DNA of 64,000 nucleotides from Paraspadella gotoi (GCA_051294375.1 CM119267.1:7668683-7732682), one strand, 5' to 3'; counted from the stretch's first letter, positions 47,440 to 60,399 are shown. Numbers and translations are program-made. The notes: generated by a model not told the origin, from the letters alone.

Positions 47440-47980
47440 ACTTGAGAGGCAGGGACGACGACGAACGTGGAAGACGACGATAAGAGCGACGATAGTGACG
47501 AAAACGACGATAGGATTTGAAGAAGACGATGACGACGACGATGTCGATGATGACGAGGATAATTGACAGCGGAGAGAGATGCCAGTCTATTTGATGATGA
47601 TGTTGAGGACTAGGATGATGAAAAGCTTGTAAATGTCGACTATTACGGTAAAACGACAGCTAAAAAGGGACACTGGTTGACGTTGATGACGGCGATGGAT
47701 GTCGATGACAAAGATGTTGACGACAATGTCGATGACGACAACAACAGCCAAAAGGGACTCTGGTCGATGGAGACGCCGTGGATTTTGACGACGACGACGA
47801 TGAGAACGACAGTGAAAAGGGACGACGGTCGATGTCGAGGACTAGGATTTTGATGACGACGACGATGATGACAACAGCCAAAAGGGACTATGGTCGATGT
47901 AGACGACGTGGATTTTGACGACGACGACAATGAGAACGACAGCGAAAAGGGACGACGGTCGATGTCGACGACAAGGGATC
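47440..47980. repeat. GAC-rich minisatellite with a 130-base higher-order unit
   Basis: The block GTGGATTTTGACGACGACGA, followed by GAGAACGACAG and AAAAGGGACGACGGTCGATG, occurs near 47770 and again near 47900, 130 bases apart. Shorter variants (CAGCCAAAAGGGACT) precede it. The triplet composition gives open frames that are not genes. Confidence 0.7.
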
Positions 47981-48574
47981 GAGTTTTAAAGCCGGAGGCC
48001 TCGCGGAGGTCGAGACGCGACTTGTTTTGGATGCGAGTTGGATTCGATTTGGCGACTCAGAGGGTGAGGAGGCGAACGGGGGCAATAGGGGGGGGGGGAT
48101 AGTTCAAGAGCGTGGCGATGTGGAATGTAAGTCCGGAGGCGGAAATAGGTTTCCATGGTTAACACTTTCTCATAGATAATGCGGAAATGAAATGGGAGCT
48201 GAACTATCTTCAAGTGAACAGAGATGCAGAATCGTTTGTCACGAAAACCTCTGGGAGGAGGGGAAACGGATCGGGTTGGGGGAGGGGGAAGTTAGTCGGG
48301 CAGAGATCGTATCGACTCTCGAACGGCGTTTGTGAGTCAATTCGTTCCGGCCGCGTATCGGGTATTTCCTCTCGCGAACGAAAACCGAAAGTGATTCGTC
48401 TTCGTCGTTCTCGATCGTGAACGACGCGTCTTCCAAAAGGCGGTGATGTGAAACGTCGTCATTGTCTTTCCTTTTGCCGAAGACATAATTTGGAATTTAT
48501 CACGTTGTTGTCTTGTCATTGAAGAGACAAAGAGACCCTTTCGTCTCTCTCTCGCGCTCTCTCTCTCTCTACCC

Positions 48575-48725
48575 TTATTCTGAGAACAATTCGCGTGCTT
48601 GCTTCTCCAACGGTGTACCGAAAATTTGGTGGGCGGTTGTGGCCAGCTGATCCGGATTAAGTGCGTCCATGACAAGGGGCGGTGACCGAGGGTCAAAGGC
48701 ACTTGGGGTCGACGTCAAGAGATGC
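48575..48725 (-). CDS. Candidate terminal exon of an unknown minus-strand gene
   Basis: A strong acceptor (TTTTCCTTTCCATGCAG) leads into a phase-2 frame of 49 codons ending in TAA. The product reads HLLTSTPSAFDPRSPPLVMD, then ALNPDQLATTAHQIFGTPLE and KQARELFSE. Composition and helix-like pattern look like real protein. No upstream exon with matching phase was found between 48.7 and 50.4 kb, so the rest may be far upstream or the call may be wrong. Family not recognised. Confidence 0.42.
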
Positions 48726-49055
48726 CTGCATGGAAAGGAAAATGGAGCACAGTTTTAGTTTACCACTGAGGCGACTTACGACACTATGAATCAGTATGAA
48801 TCACTATGATTCTTCTTCGTTCGTACCAGATTGTGAGCATCACAAATTTCTAATCTCCCGTTTCGATTTTATTTCAACTTTTTTCTTTTCTCGTCGGGCG
48901 GGTCAAATTAAAGAATCTTTCGAAAGCTAAATTAATTAATGAAGCTTAATTTGAGTTGAATCGAAAGTGAGGGAGGGGAACGAGTAATGGATTTAGTGGA
49001 CGTCGTTGCTTGGCTGTCGTCGAGTACGAGTTAATGGAGATTGAGCTCAATTTCT

Positions 49056-49057
<2 letters not shown>

Positions 49058-49130
<73 letters not shown>

Positions 49131-49131
49131 G
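49058..49131. repeat. (TC)n microsatellite in a longer pyrimidine tract
   Basis: CT dinucleotides with one short interruption; a C/T-rich tract continues to about 49460. Confidence 0.9.
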
Positions 49132-49757
49132 TCAGTCTTCAATTATTTGTTTCAGACTATTTTTGATTTTTCATCTTTCTTTTTTTTCTACTTTCTTTCC
49201 TTTTATTCTCTTTCTCTATCTTCATCTCTTTTCCTCCCTCCATTCCCTTCAGTTTGCCATCTCTGTCTATTCTCTCTTTTCCTCTTCTTTCTTTCTTCTT
49301 TCGACTCATTCCCTCTCTCCGTCCCTTTACTCTCTCTGTCGCCTTCCCAGCCTTCCCTCTTTCTGTCTCGTTCTCTCTCTCTCTTCAAACTCCTGCACTC
49401 TCTCTCTCTCTCCCTACATCCTCTCTCTCAAGTCCACTCCCCCTCCCTTCCCCCCCTCCCAAAAATAGTCGGTCGTCGGACAGAAAGCGATTTTTAATTT
49501 CGTTTTCGCGTCTCAATCGGGAATTCTTGGTGGACCCTCGACGCTGGAACACGGATTCGCGCCGACCTGAACGAGTGCCCCCGCCCCATTTTCGCTCTCC
49601 CTCCCTCCCTCCCTTACCATTGGTATTAAAGGTTGACAGCTGCGTCTTGAGTCTTTCGCGAACGAGGAAAGCGTGGGAGGGAGGGGAGAAGGATGGGGAT
49701 GGTGGTGGCGAAGAGTGGGTGGTGTTGTTGGTGGCGGTGAGTGGGGGGTGTTGCCAG

Positions 49758-49846
49758 GACGACAAGATTCCAACGATCAATCGGGCGCCGGGAGCGAACG
49801 ACCTTTTAGTTATGCACAGTTGGTGGAGAAGTTTCCTAGGAGAATT
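49758..49846 (+). CDS. Candidate internal exon of an unknown plus-strand gene
   Basis: Acceptor GTGTTGCCAG, phase-1 frame reading RQDSNDQSGAGSERPFSYAQ then LVEKFPRRI, ending at a GTGAGA donor in phase 0. The phase fits the weak exon at 44511-44750. Other frames and the opposite strand are also open over this short stretch, so coding status is uncertain. A (GA)n array starts ten bases downstream. Confidence 0.35.
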
Positions 49847-49852
49847 GTGAGA

Positions 49853-49856
<4 letters not shown>

Positions 49857-49912
<56 letters not shown>

Positions 49913-50052
49913 GAAAGAATAGGCGATGGACTGAGACAGAGAGAATTGAGACAGACAAACCCCGAGAGCGCCTTTCCTTTATTAGCTTTTCACTCTCTGG
50001 TTGAGATTAACTTTTTATCTCTGTTTTTCTCTCCGTCTCAGTTAACTCTCAG

Positions 50053-50112
<60 letters not shown>
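49857..50112. repeat. (GA)n array followed by (TC)n array
   Basis: 49857-49909 is pure GA; 50051-50112 is CT with one interruption. The two are complementary, separated by about 140 bases, so they can form a long hairpin. Confidence 0.85.
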
Positions 50113-50118
<6 letters not shown>

Positions 50119-50199
50119 GTCTCTCTCTCGTCTCTCGTCTCCTTCGTCTCGCCGTAACCGAAGAAATGATTTTTCTCTCACTCTCGGTTGAAAAGAAGA

Positions 50200-52800
50200 G
50201 ATAAACTAGATGGGAAAGGATTAAAGCAGAGATAATAAGCGGGAGACCTCTACAACGAGGGAGGAGCCCTTGTTTCCTGGAGGGCGGTAGCGCCGCTCCG
50301 TGGAGAGATTGAAAAGTGAAACCCAACGTTTTGTCCCTTTTGTTTAGTCTCAGTTCTCACGGTAAGTATTATAAGCTTTAAAACAATTAATGATAAAAGT
50401 AATTTGATGTTTCACTACGGAAACTTTTTTTTTGGTCAGATATCACGGTAAACAATTAAAAACTACACTGATAAAAAAAAACCGTAAAAAAACTTATAAC
50501 ATTAATAAAATGTTCAAAACTACTTCATACAAAATTCTACAAAAATCATACAAAAATCATACAATCACTAAATACAAAAACTGTAAAAACAAATGTCAGT
50601 AACAAAGGGGGCATTTAGTGCCAAATAATCCTGTTTTTCGCGGCCACGAACGTTTCGACCTTGAAGTGATTAAGTTCCGCGGGCGACGCTTCCTATTTCC
50701 CCCCGAATGATAACGTCGTCGTTTACAACCCAGGGGGAACGCTTGTGTTACGTAAGCGATTAAATACTCAACGTTTTCCAACTCTCGTAATACGTTGTTC
50801 CTTTAGGTACTTGACTTTAAATAAATTATATTTTCTTATTCTAGAATATGGGAATTTTTTTGAAGCTGATCCTGACCAATCGTTCTCTATTAAAAAGGCC
50901 CATCGCATCGGCCAATATCAAGATCTCTCATTTATCATTCAGTTGAGGAAAAAAACTGTTTTGGTACAAATTGAGCAAAACAGTCCAAAAGCGGATGCGA
51001 AAGAAAAAAAAAGGGGGAAATTCCCGAGCTCGGAATACGGTTATTTGTATCGCAAATCCTTTTTCCGATACCGACATCTGTGGACTGCATCTGTTGCATC
51101 CGCCGGCGACATCTGGTGCCCCTAAACTCGGTTCGTGAATTTAGATGGACCAAGCAATTGATTTTTTTTTTGCGCTCGTAGAACCGTCGAGAATGGGAAG
51201 GATGGAAGCAATGAGAAAAAAAATGATGCTTAAAAAAATGAGAAGGAATGAGAGAAAAAAAAAGAATAACAAGAAAAAAATTAGTTTAATTGCGCCGTAA
51301 TCAAGTCGCGACAAGCGACTGTTGGAATCATTTCAAGCAGTTTTAATTGAGTCTGGCTGAAGTTTTACAAGCGTAAGATTATTTTAGCTAATTTTATTTT
51401 AAAAAAGAAATAAATCTTCTCTTTAACTCCTCTCATCGGCGCCTGTCTTATCATTTCTAAATTTCTTGGTGACCGAGAAAGAAATAAAAGCTGGCTTTTC
51501 GGACCGGGAGTACAAATTATAGTGAGCGATATAGTCGACGACATTAAAGGGATAATAATAAAATATCAATTATGAAATCAAATGGGAAGTGAAGTAGTCC
51601 ATATAGCGATGGCAACAAAGGAGTAAGTGGTCGGCCAGAGTCAAGAGTCGTAGGCGTGAAAAACGACGCCCAAGCCGAAAGAGCGAATGTTTTAAAACCT
51701 AAAGGTATCCACAAACCGAGGGGAATGCCGAGAGAAAAGACAGCAACAAGACGCCGATAACAGTTTAAAAAAAAAAAGCCGTTGCCGAACGCGAACTCCG
51801 CTCACTAATCGGATATCGAATTTCGCAGAAAGCGCTGTATTGTCGTCGAGTTAATTGAGGCAGTTAAACGGCGCTCGCTCTCTTCTCAACGACGCGTTTT
51901 CGACTACTTGTCAGCCGTACTTTTTTTTTTCTCATCCCCCCCCCCACTTTTTTTGATGCTTTTCTCAAAACGTCGCCTTTCTTCCTTCAATTTTTCGAAT
52001 TTTCACTCAAGCGCGCGCCGCGGCGCCCCTTCGTCGTCGGGGAAAAAAAACTTGAAAAGCCCGAAATTTATGGTGTTTTCCGCGTCATAATTTTTCGGTC
52101 GGGGACAAGTCGAAGAAAGATCTTTTAAAATACGGTTTCATTTCCGTTTTGAGTCAAGAGGCTTCGCAAACTGTTAGGCGTCGGTATTCCGATTAACATG
52201 TATGGACACAAAATGGTTCGCGAATTCGATTGTTTGCTGGAACTTTCTGAGATCTCTCTGAGACATTAATTTTGATATTTCCGGTTTCTGTCTTTTTATA
52301 TTACAGAAAATTTTATATAAATTAAATAAGTAAATTGGCAGGGTTTTTTCGGCATGTTTTTCGCATTATTTTTCCTAGGCCTAGTTTCGTTTCTTCTTCT
52401 TGCGCTAAAAAAGAAAAAAATTCCCCTCTTGTTCTCATTCGATATTTAATAATTCCTTTTTCATTCTCACATTTTTTTTTCTTGTTTTTCTCAAATTCTT
52501 CCTCATCTGACCACCCTGTCATCAAATAAACATTGACCAGCCTCTTTAGCGAAAAATAAACGGCTCGTCGTCGGAGCCATAATCGCATCATTGACGGAGG
52601 GAGAAAAAGAGCTGCGTTGCCAACTGAGTCGATGGAAGAGAGAAAAGGAAATGATGGAATCTAATTATCGGTTCTCCTTTTCCGACGACAACTCAACACC
52701 CCGAGCTCCCCTTCGACACTCCCTGTGCTTTCAAGTTTCTATTCGCAAACTGGCGGGACTTATTTTCCCAGAACTCCGCGTTTCATCATTAAATTTAAAA
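50200..52800. other. Non-coding stretch, one weak open region
   Basis: No gene is supported. The frame around 52560-52760 on the plus strand reads LTEGEKELRCQLSRWKREKE followed by MMESNYRFSFSDDNSTP and looks protein-like, but no good donor follows. Confidence 0.3.
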
Positions 52801-52814
52801 TAAAATAACTTTTT

Positions 52815-52990
52815 TTTAGGTTTAAAGATTAGGTTAAAGGTTAGGGTGAGAGAATAGATTAAAGATCTGGTTAAGGATTAAGGTTTGAGGATTAGGTTAC
52901 TAATTAGTTTTAAGGATTAGGGTTCGGAATTAGAGTTAAAGATTAGGTTATAGGTTAAGCAATAGATTAGGATTAAATATTAAAGTTATA
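52815..52990. repeat. Degenerate GATTAGGTTAAA repeats
   Basis: Irregular repeats of GGTTAGGGT, GATTAGGTTA and GGTTAAGGATTA, with the look of decayed interstitial telomere-like sequence. Similar but distinct arrays lie inside the TIR elements at 9.5 and 60.6 kb. Confidence 0.5.
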
Positions 52991-53282
52991 ATAAGTTCAG
53001 GGATTTAGTAACAGAAATGGAGCGCTTTTGAAAAAGAGAGCGTTTTTTTTTTCATCCGCATTTTAGTCTTCCCCAGTCTCCAGTGGTTCGATATTGGTTA
53101 ATTACTCTCGCATGAAAATTAGAATCGCAAAAAAAAAGGAAATAAAAAAAAAAAAAGAAAATATGGCGGCAGGAGCGGAGGGGCGATGGACAAAAGCGCC
53201 GCCTTCTCGTTTCCCAACTCCCGCTTCTTTCCAGAGAGCTCCATTTCCCTGAAATGAAAAAAAAAATGGCTTGTTTTTGCGC

Positions 53283-53556
53283 TCTCTCTGTCTCTCTCTC
53301 TCTCTCTCTCCTCCTCTCTCTCTCCCTCTCCCTCTTTCCCTCTCTCCGTGCCCATATTTATTCTTTCCCATGTTAATGAGGCGATTGAGATTCGGGCGAA
53401 AGAAAATTTTCGTCGTTTCTCAAGTTCCCGCCCCCCCCCGACTCCCGCCTAAAGCCAACCTCCCACGATTCTCAACAGATGACGTCCCCTTAACTCCCCT
53501 CTCGCTCGATCAGTGTCCCTGGTTTACCCCTACTTCCCCGCGCGACTCTTTTCTCT

Positions 53557-53635
<79 letters not shown>

Positions 53636-53636
53636 G
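53283..53636. repeat. Two (TC)n arrays
   Basis: 53283-53345 and 53558-53635 are CT-rich; the second is nearly pure over about 75 bases. Confidence 0.85.
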
Positions 53637-53954
53637 CAGCACTCCGCTCTCAATTTCTTTTTTTCCCATTCGTTCCTTTTTATGTATCCCCGCTGGGCCT
53701 TACCCTTGTTCCTATTTCCTGGTCCTTGTCTGCCTCGTTCGGCTCCCACCCCCCCTTTCTCTCCTTCCCCCCCCCTCATCCTCCTCCCCTCCTCTTCCTC
53801 TTAATGCGAAGCAGACAGAAGATCCTTCGTTCGAACTTTCGCCTCCAAAACAAAATTCGCGTCTTTGTGACAATCGATTCGATTATGACGGAGGAGGAGG
53901 AGGAGAGGGGGAAGAGGAAGCTGAGGAGAAAAATGAGGGAGGAAGAAATAGAAA

Positions 53955-54180
53955 ACTAAACAGGGAAATGGGTAAGGGGCTTTGAAGGTCCGTAAGGAAA
54001 TTAATGAGAGGCTTCCTGGAGGAGCTAACTAGTTAGGAGAGGATGATCCAGGAAGAGGAGGAGAGAGGGCAGGAAGAGGAGAAAGATGTGGAGGAAGAAG
54101 AGAAAACTAAACAGGGAAATGGGTAAGGGGCTTTGAAGATCCGTAAGGAAATTAATACGAGGCTTCCTAGAGGAGCTACG
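53955..54180. repeat. Local tandem duplication, about 147-base spacing
   Basis: The block AAAACTAAACAGGGAAATGG, followed by GTAAGGGGCTTTGAAG and CCGTAAGGAAATTAAT, occurs near 53953 and again near 54100, with a GAGGA-rich spacer. Confidence 0.65.
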
Positions 54181-55160
54181 TAACTAAATAGGAGTAGGAG
54201 CAGGAGGATGAGGAGTTTGAATGAAAAACGGAGAGTGATGCAGAGGAGCGAAGGCAGATAAGTTTTCTAAGGAGGACGGAAAAAAGAATGAATGAGAAGG
54301 AGGAGGTTCAAGGATGGCAGCTGAAGACAGCCAGTACGATATATCTCAGTGCCTCGCACGGAGACAGGAAATCCTAAAGTCGAAATAAGAGCAAAAGTTA
54401 GCGAGTCAGCGAGGTCCTCACCACAGCGACACATAGGATCGAAAGTGGATGTGGGACGCACCCGTTATTAGGTGGTCGCAAGGAAGAAAATCACTGGCGT
54501 TATCCTATGGTCAGCATCTTACGGAATTGCAGTGTCGATGGTACCGAAACAAGAGAAGGGTTGGAGCAAGCCAGGTTTTAGAAAGGAAGAGTCAGCGAAC
54601 GGGGTAACACCGGACAAGAGGGAGAAAAAGAAGAGGAGAAGAGGAAGAGGAAAATTGATGGACTTTTCGGTTTTCGAAATCGTCTTTCCCGAATGTAAAT
54701 AAAACTCGTGATTCCCTCTCGGCGTCTGCGCGATCGATTGACGCCAACGGCCATCTTCGCGCNNNNNNNNNNNNNNNNNNNNNNNNNAGCTACGTTAACT
54801 AAATAGGAGTAGGAGCAGGAGGATGAGGAGTTTGAATGAAAAACGAGAGTGATGCAGAGGAGCGAAGGCAGATAAGTTTTCTAAGGAGGAAGAAAAGGAG
54901 GAGGAGGAGGAGGAGGTGGGACGAGTGCAAGGAAAGAAACACTGGGTCAGCAATAGAATTGCAGTGCTGAATGTCCGAAAACAAGAGAAGGGTTGGAGGT
55001 TTAGAAGGAAAGAGGAAGAGGAAAAAAGAAGAGGAAGAGGAAAAAGAAGAGGAAGAAGAGGAAGAGGAAAATGATGACTTTTGGTCGAAATCGTCTTTCC
55101 GATAAAACTCGTTATTTCCTCTCGGCGTCGATTGACGCCACGCCATCTCGCGCCACAATT
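54180..55160. repeat. Duplication flanking an assembly gap
   Basis: 54184-54280 and 54794-54890 share GGAGTAGGAGCAGGAGGATG and GTGATGCAGAGGAGCGAAGG with single-base differences. 54545-54762 and 54970-55160 share ACAAGAGAAGGGTTGGAG and CCTCTCGGCGTC with many small deletions in the right copy. The deletions look like uncorrected sequencing errors rather than evolution. Confidence 0.75.
54763..54787. other. Assembly gap (25 N)
   Basis: Run of N. The sequence on its right repeats the sequence on its left; see the duplication at 54180-55160. Confidence 0.99.
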
Positions 55161-56280
55161 ATGGCGTTAATGACGGGAATGAGGCGACGCTCGTTGACGC
55201 GGGCGGACCGGGCCGTCACGACCGCGGATCCATGATTATCGAGAGGCTGTATTAGTTCCGTGGTTGGCGAGGGTTGATGAGAGGGCGGGGTGAAGTCTAG
55301 TGAAAAACGCCGGAACCGTCGAAGCGAATGGCGCCCGACTCTATGGAATTAGCGCCAGTTTCCGGAAATAGCTCCTTTTCTCTCCGTTCGAAGTGAACGA
55401 CTGCACGAGAAGTCCGACCGATATTCTCGGGTTGAGCCTTGATTAGTAGAGTGGAGCACTCAAGAACAAAAAATTTATTTGAATGATCGAACAATGATAT
55501 TTAGATGTGAGATAGTATGATTAACTAGTACAAAAAATATTTTGTTCATATTATCTCGGGAACAGAATAGTAAAATATAATATATTTGTAGTAATATCCT
55601 TATAAAATAGTAAATTTTAAAAATAATTTTTATAAAACTTTTATTAAAGATTCAGATTCTTCATAAAAAGTTTAATCAAAAATATCTTTAATATCTTTAA
55701 TATCTTTAATATAAAATTTCTCAATTAAAAACAGATTTTCTAGAAACATANNNNNNNNNNNNNNNNNNNNNNNNNNNNNNNNNNNNNNNNNNNNNNNNNN
55801 NNGGCAGCAAAAAAATAATGTTCAATCACTCAATCTTTTCATAACTCCACCCTATTGATTAGTCGCCAAGCGATTCACGATTCTTGGGCCGAAAATCGCG
55901 TTACGAGTCTTGGGAGGGGGCGAATTACGTTAAGGAATTTTATTGCTTTTCCACTCTCAAAGATAAAACTTGCGTGCTGGTTAACTCCCAGTTACTGGAA
56001 TTAGGCGGGTCGTATTATCTCGCAGGTAACCTCACCCCTCATTAGATTATATTTGCCGCTTATTCTTTATTAAAATATGTGTTTAATGAATTATGAGAAA
56101 TTTGCAAATTACTTGTTTTGAGGTCTACGTATCTTGCTATTTATTATATTTTAATGAAGGATGTTATTATTTATTCTAGTAGATATTTAAGAGACCATAA
56201 TGTAGTCTATTGTCGATTGTGTCTTTTCTTGTAAAACGAAAAACTAAATTTGACTTAGTCGATTAATAAGTTTAGATAGA
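55161..56280. other. Non-coding with an assembly gap at 55751-55802 (52 N)
   Basis: GC-richer to about 55470, then AT-rich. Sequence just left of the gap (55620-55750) resembles the interior of the 28-kb foldback. No exon is supported. Confidence 0.5.
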
Positions 56281-56295
56281 TCCAATTTCGGACAC

Positions 56296-56371
56296 GGGTG
56301 GGAGCAGATGGCTACGTGGTCGTGTCTTCTTGGAATGGAGGGAGAGCAGACTATATATCAACTACAAGGTT
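56296..56371 (+). other. Very weak exon candidate
   Basis: Open in all three frames before a GTTAGA donor. The frame RTRVGADGYVVVSSWNGGRA would link in phase to the exon at 60336, but the acceptor has no pyrimidine tract. Confidence 0.15.
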
Positions 56372-58202
56372 AGATTACAATCTGTCCTATTTTTTGTAAA
56401 TGTGAAATTTTTTGCTGTTTTCAATGTCATTATCGAGTTCCTTGCATGGGCTTTCGAAATTTTGAAACGCGCTGTTAAGAAATTCTTTAAAAATTTTATC
56501 AATTTTATAATAAAAAATATTTTTGGTAAGGGTTTACTTCAAAGTTTTTGTTATGGCATATCATGGGTTTACTATTCATTCGTTCATAAATTTAAAAATA
56601 AGAAATCAAAATGAACGAAACTTAAACTCGAAAATTTATGAGGAAAAAAAAACTAAAACAAAAAAAACCACCCAGTTTTAATTAACTTATTAACGAGATA
56701 AAAAGCAGCCGCTCTTTTCCTTTGATTTCGGACGTTCCTTCGTAAAAAGGGTCCTTTTTTCCAATCTCCTACCCACTTCCTCCTCGTCTCTTTTCCTCCT
56801 CCCTTTCCGACGACAAACGACGGCGTCCACGGGCGACGTCGACGCTCCTTGCGGCGCTTTTTATTTCGGGAGTCACGCCCTCTCACGGGAGACATCGCCA
56901 ACGCTGGCAAAACAAAGAACATCTTGACTTTTCGGGCGGCTGTGGCGAAGGAAACGGCGGCTGCGGCGGCTGCCGATGCATCATTTTATGTCTTCTCCTT
57001 CTTTCCCATTTATCCGAGAAATACTCTCAAAAGCAAATTTTTTTTTTATATACGTATATCTTATCGCCTTTTTTTTCTTGCCTCACATGTCTCATTTTCA
57101 CGCTCTCTATCTCTCTCTCTCTCGCTCGTTAATTCGTACTCTGCCCACATTTCGCCGTCACTCCCAGCTTTTTTTGCTACCACCCCCCTTCCCCTCCGAT
57201 TGTTTAGCATTCCTGGGGGGCGCTGCGTTTCGGGTAAAACCATTTCGGTGGCGAAAGGAAAAGATAATGGATTTTTTGAGCAACGACGACGATAACGACG
57301 ACGACGACGACGACGATAGCGAAAGGAGGGATCCATGCGTGTAATCCGCGATCTCGCGAACAGAGAGGGATCCAAAAACTCTATCTCTCGTCCTCTCTCT
57401 CTCTCTCGATCTCTCTTTTCTCGGCTCGCTATCTCTCTCTCTCACCAACTCTCTCCCGCGCTTTCTCTCGCTGACGCGATCCGTCACGATACGAGGTTCG
57501 TCCCGCGGTCCGTGACGAAGCTTTTGACGCGGTTCGTGACCACGGATTGGCGCTACGCACGTTGCATTTTTTTTTTTTGCTTCGCGCTTCTCCGTTCCGC
57601 TTTATTTTCGGGTAAAACCGTTTGCCCCGGGGTTAAAACCACGTAGCTATTGTCCCCTCCCTTTTTCTTCTCGTTCCACTGGCGTCTTAAGTCCCTTCCA
57701 TTTTATGGGCGTTGATAGCTATCCAATGCGTTGTACCTCTTGCTTCCTTCTTCCAAGGCGTTTTAAAAGGTTCACCATAAGTCTCTCTTGACCCATTCTT
57801 TTTTCTTTGCTTTCTATACACGACGCAATATGTTCTTTCACACACTCTCTCTCTAGAGGCTTTTCGAAGGTTGATTAATTTTAAACCCTTGTAACTTTTT
57901 TTCGCAATAAACTATAAACCCAATCATCATAATTGCTCTTAACACAGATATAAATTATAAAAAAGAAGAAAATAATTTCGGGGTGTTTTTTTTTTTTTTG
58001 GGAGGGGGGGAGATGTCCCGTGCTCTTCACTCTTCCTCGGTTCTCCTTCTCAACTTCAGCCTCTTACGTAAACCAAACTATTACCCTAAGACTTGCTTTT
58101 CTAATCCTCCCCCTTTCATCTCTAATGACATCTTTACTGGCGCCTTTGATATCCTACTAAAGGGTCTCGAAAATAATCTGGTCCATTCTTGTTTCCTTCG
58201 CA
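56372..58202. other. Non-coding, simple-sequence rich
   Basis: Contains a GAC array (57280-57315) and CT-rich tracts (57380-57475). No supported exon. Confidence 0.4.
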
Positions 58203-58205
58203 GAC

Positions 58206-58392
58206 GCCATTGAAGACTCTTTGCCGTCTCGATATTCCGTCCGATTGTTCCGCCCGCCTGACGGTTCCATCGTCTTGCCCGGGCGCGATTCCCCACTCGA
58301 GCAACGGTGGAATCGGCGGCAACCCTCCGCGAGGCAACTCGCTCGCATCGCCTTCCATTTCCATTTCCGGATTTATGGTCGCGCGGCGTTGA
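58206..58392 (+). CDS. Weak candidate terminal exon
   Basis: A good acceptor (CTTGTTTCCTTCGCAG) precedes a phase-0 frame ending in TGA, with CPGAIPHSSNGGIGGNPPRG and NSLASPSISISGFMVARR. A second plus frame and the minus strand are also open here, so the coding frame is not certain. Confidence 0.28.
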
Positions 58393-60335
58393 AGTGGCGT
58401 CGTGGCGCCAAAAAGTGCCGTCTTGATTTCGCCTTTTGCCATTCGAATTCATTGGGATTGATGGAGATGGAAAGTCGGAACTTTTAAGCGAAACAACGAC
58501 AAAAACAACAACGACGAACAACGATTCTAATTTCTGCGTTTCTTTCGTCGTCGTTCACAATTTGTACGCCCTTACCCTCCCACCCATCCGCCCCCCCTCT
58601 TTCCCACGCACAATTGAGTGGGGCCCGTGGGGGCGAGTCTTTGAAATCTTTCGAAGTGAAAAGGTGAAGTCAGGGAGAAAAAAAAAAGGAGCGGGAGTAT
58701 TGTCTTCGTCGAAAGGGTGCGGGACGCGCTCCTGAGATCTCTTTATATTGGCTTTAGAAACATTCAGCTCATTCCCTTATTCGCCTCCACTTTTCAAAGG
58801 AAAAAAAAAATATCTAAGGCCAGAATCCCTCGGGACATGCGACGTTCGAAACTGGACAGCGTTGGAAAGAAGTATTTATTTAAAAGAAGGGCTCATCTCG
58901 AGTTTGGCTATTATATTTAGAAGAGAAGGGGACGACAGCTTTTTTTTTTTTATTTGCCTCCACCTACGCCGTTGTGACTTGAGAAACTTATGAGCTGTGA
59001 ACTTGGGATTTTCTTTTTTCCCTCGCGTCGACTCTTTACAATTTACTGCATTTTCTGTATAGGTCTGTATCCGTCAATGACTTTTAAATTTGAATTTAAA
59101 TTTCGATTCAAATTTTTATACAAAATTATCTTTCTCAAACGTAAGATTGATATGTGTGATCAGGTAATTATTTTCAAAGTAATGTTTGAAAAACTAAGAC
59201 AGTTTTTCGCATAAAAATTTTTTTGCTAGTCAACGTTTTTCCATGGCTATTAACGCCAAAGAACCTGGGCTAAGGCTGGGCCGTTTAATGAGTGCGCGGG
59301 CGGGTTCCATTCTCTTTCTTTCTCTCTCGCTCGTGCGGCTTTAACGGAGTCTAACACGCTCAGCGAGGCGTATTATTTGCTGAAAGTAACAAACCGTAAA
59401 CTCATATTTATCATGTCAATAAAGTTTCCGTTGAATTATGGTCCACGTCTCGCGCATAATTTTAGGAGAAGTGCGATTTCGCGCCGGCGCCCGGACCAAA
59501 GTCCGAAGTGATAAAGGGCGAAAAAGTAAGTGCAAACGTTGAGTTTTAGATTTTGCTTAACAAAGAATATTTTTTCCATTACGTCTGGTCTGCGAGGTCG
59601 ATTCTTTCTTCATTTTTTTTCTCTTCAAAGCCTTATGTCGAAAAAAAAAAAAGATCGGGGCAAACATGGGGACTAACCTTTATCAAATTCATCACCGACG
59701 GTTGGGGTTTTACTTTTGCTTGGCATAAAGTTTATGATCCGTCGGGGCGGCCCGGGTCGGAGGCATGAGGCTCAAATTGGTGACGAGAGAGGGCGTAGTG
59801 GCGGGTCGATGGGACGGAAGGAAACGGAGTAAAAGATGTAAAGTATAACAGGAGAGAAAAGAATAGAATAAAACGGAAAATAAATGAATAGATTTATGTG
59901 ATAAAAACTTACCACTATTGAAAAAATGAGTAGTTTAACTTTTGGCAAAATCACAATATTTTAAAATGAATAGCATCTGACAAGCCTTGCTTTATTTTTC
60001 CAACGATGCTCTGCGTTTATAATTCGATTTTTCGTACGAGCATTGGTTTTGTTTTTGCTGTGTTTTTGCTGTTGGCAATGAGTCGAAATCCATGGGGAGA
60101 CGGTATAGTCGTAAGACGAAACGCATTGCCAATTCCATTTGCAATCTTCTTTCCCGAGGTTCAGTCGATCTATTACCAACTTGTAAACTAGTCAGCAATC
60201 TCTGATTAATTATTTTTTCCCCCTCATTGTATTATTGGTTTTGCGCTATGAAGAACCGAAAACCCAAAGAGAAATAAATGTTAAATAGTCAAATATTAAA
60301 TTAATTTTATTCGATTTAACCTTCTTTTTTTTTAG

Positions 60336-60399
60336 TGACGGATTCAATTCTTTGAAAATCGAATCGAAAGATGGCGAACACTGCACGCACAAACACGAG
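60336..60399 (+). CDS. Candidate internal exon of an unknown plus-strand gene
   Basis: Strong acceptor (TTCTTTTTTTTTAG) and GTGAGC donor enclose a phase-2 to phase-0 frame with DGFNSLKIESKDGEHCTHKH; the other frames have stops. A possible phase-0 terminal exon at 62105-62128 (TCTTATTTCTAG, then IVVEAEI and TAA) would complete the protein. Upstream partner unknown. Confidence 0.45.

Noticed and set aside
50745-51125. Plus-strand frame containing a Lys/Glu-rich segment
   Set aside because: No start context or donor, and it ends in AT/purine-rich sequence; composition not convincing.
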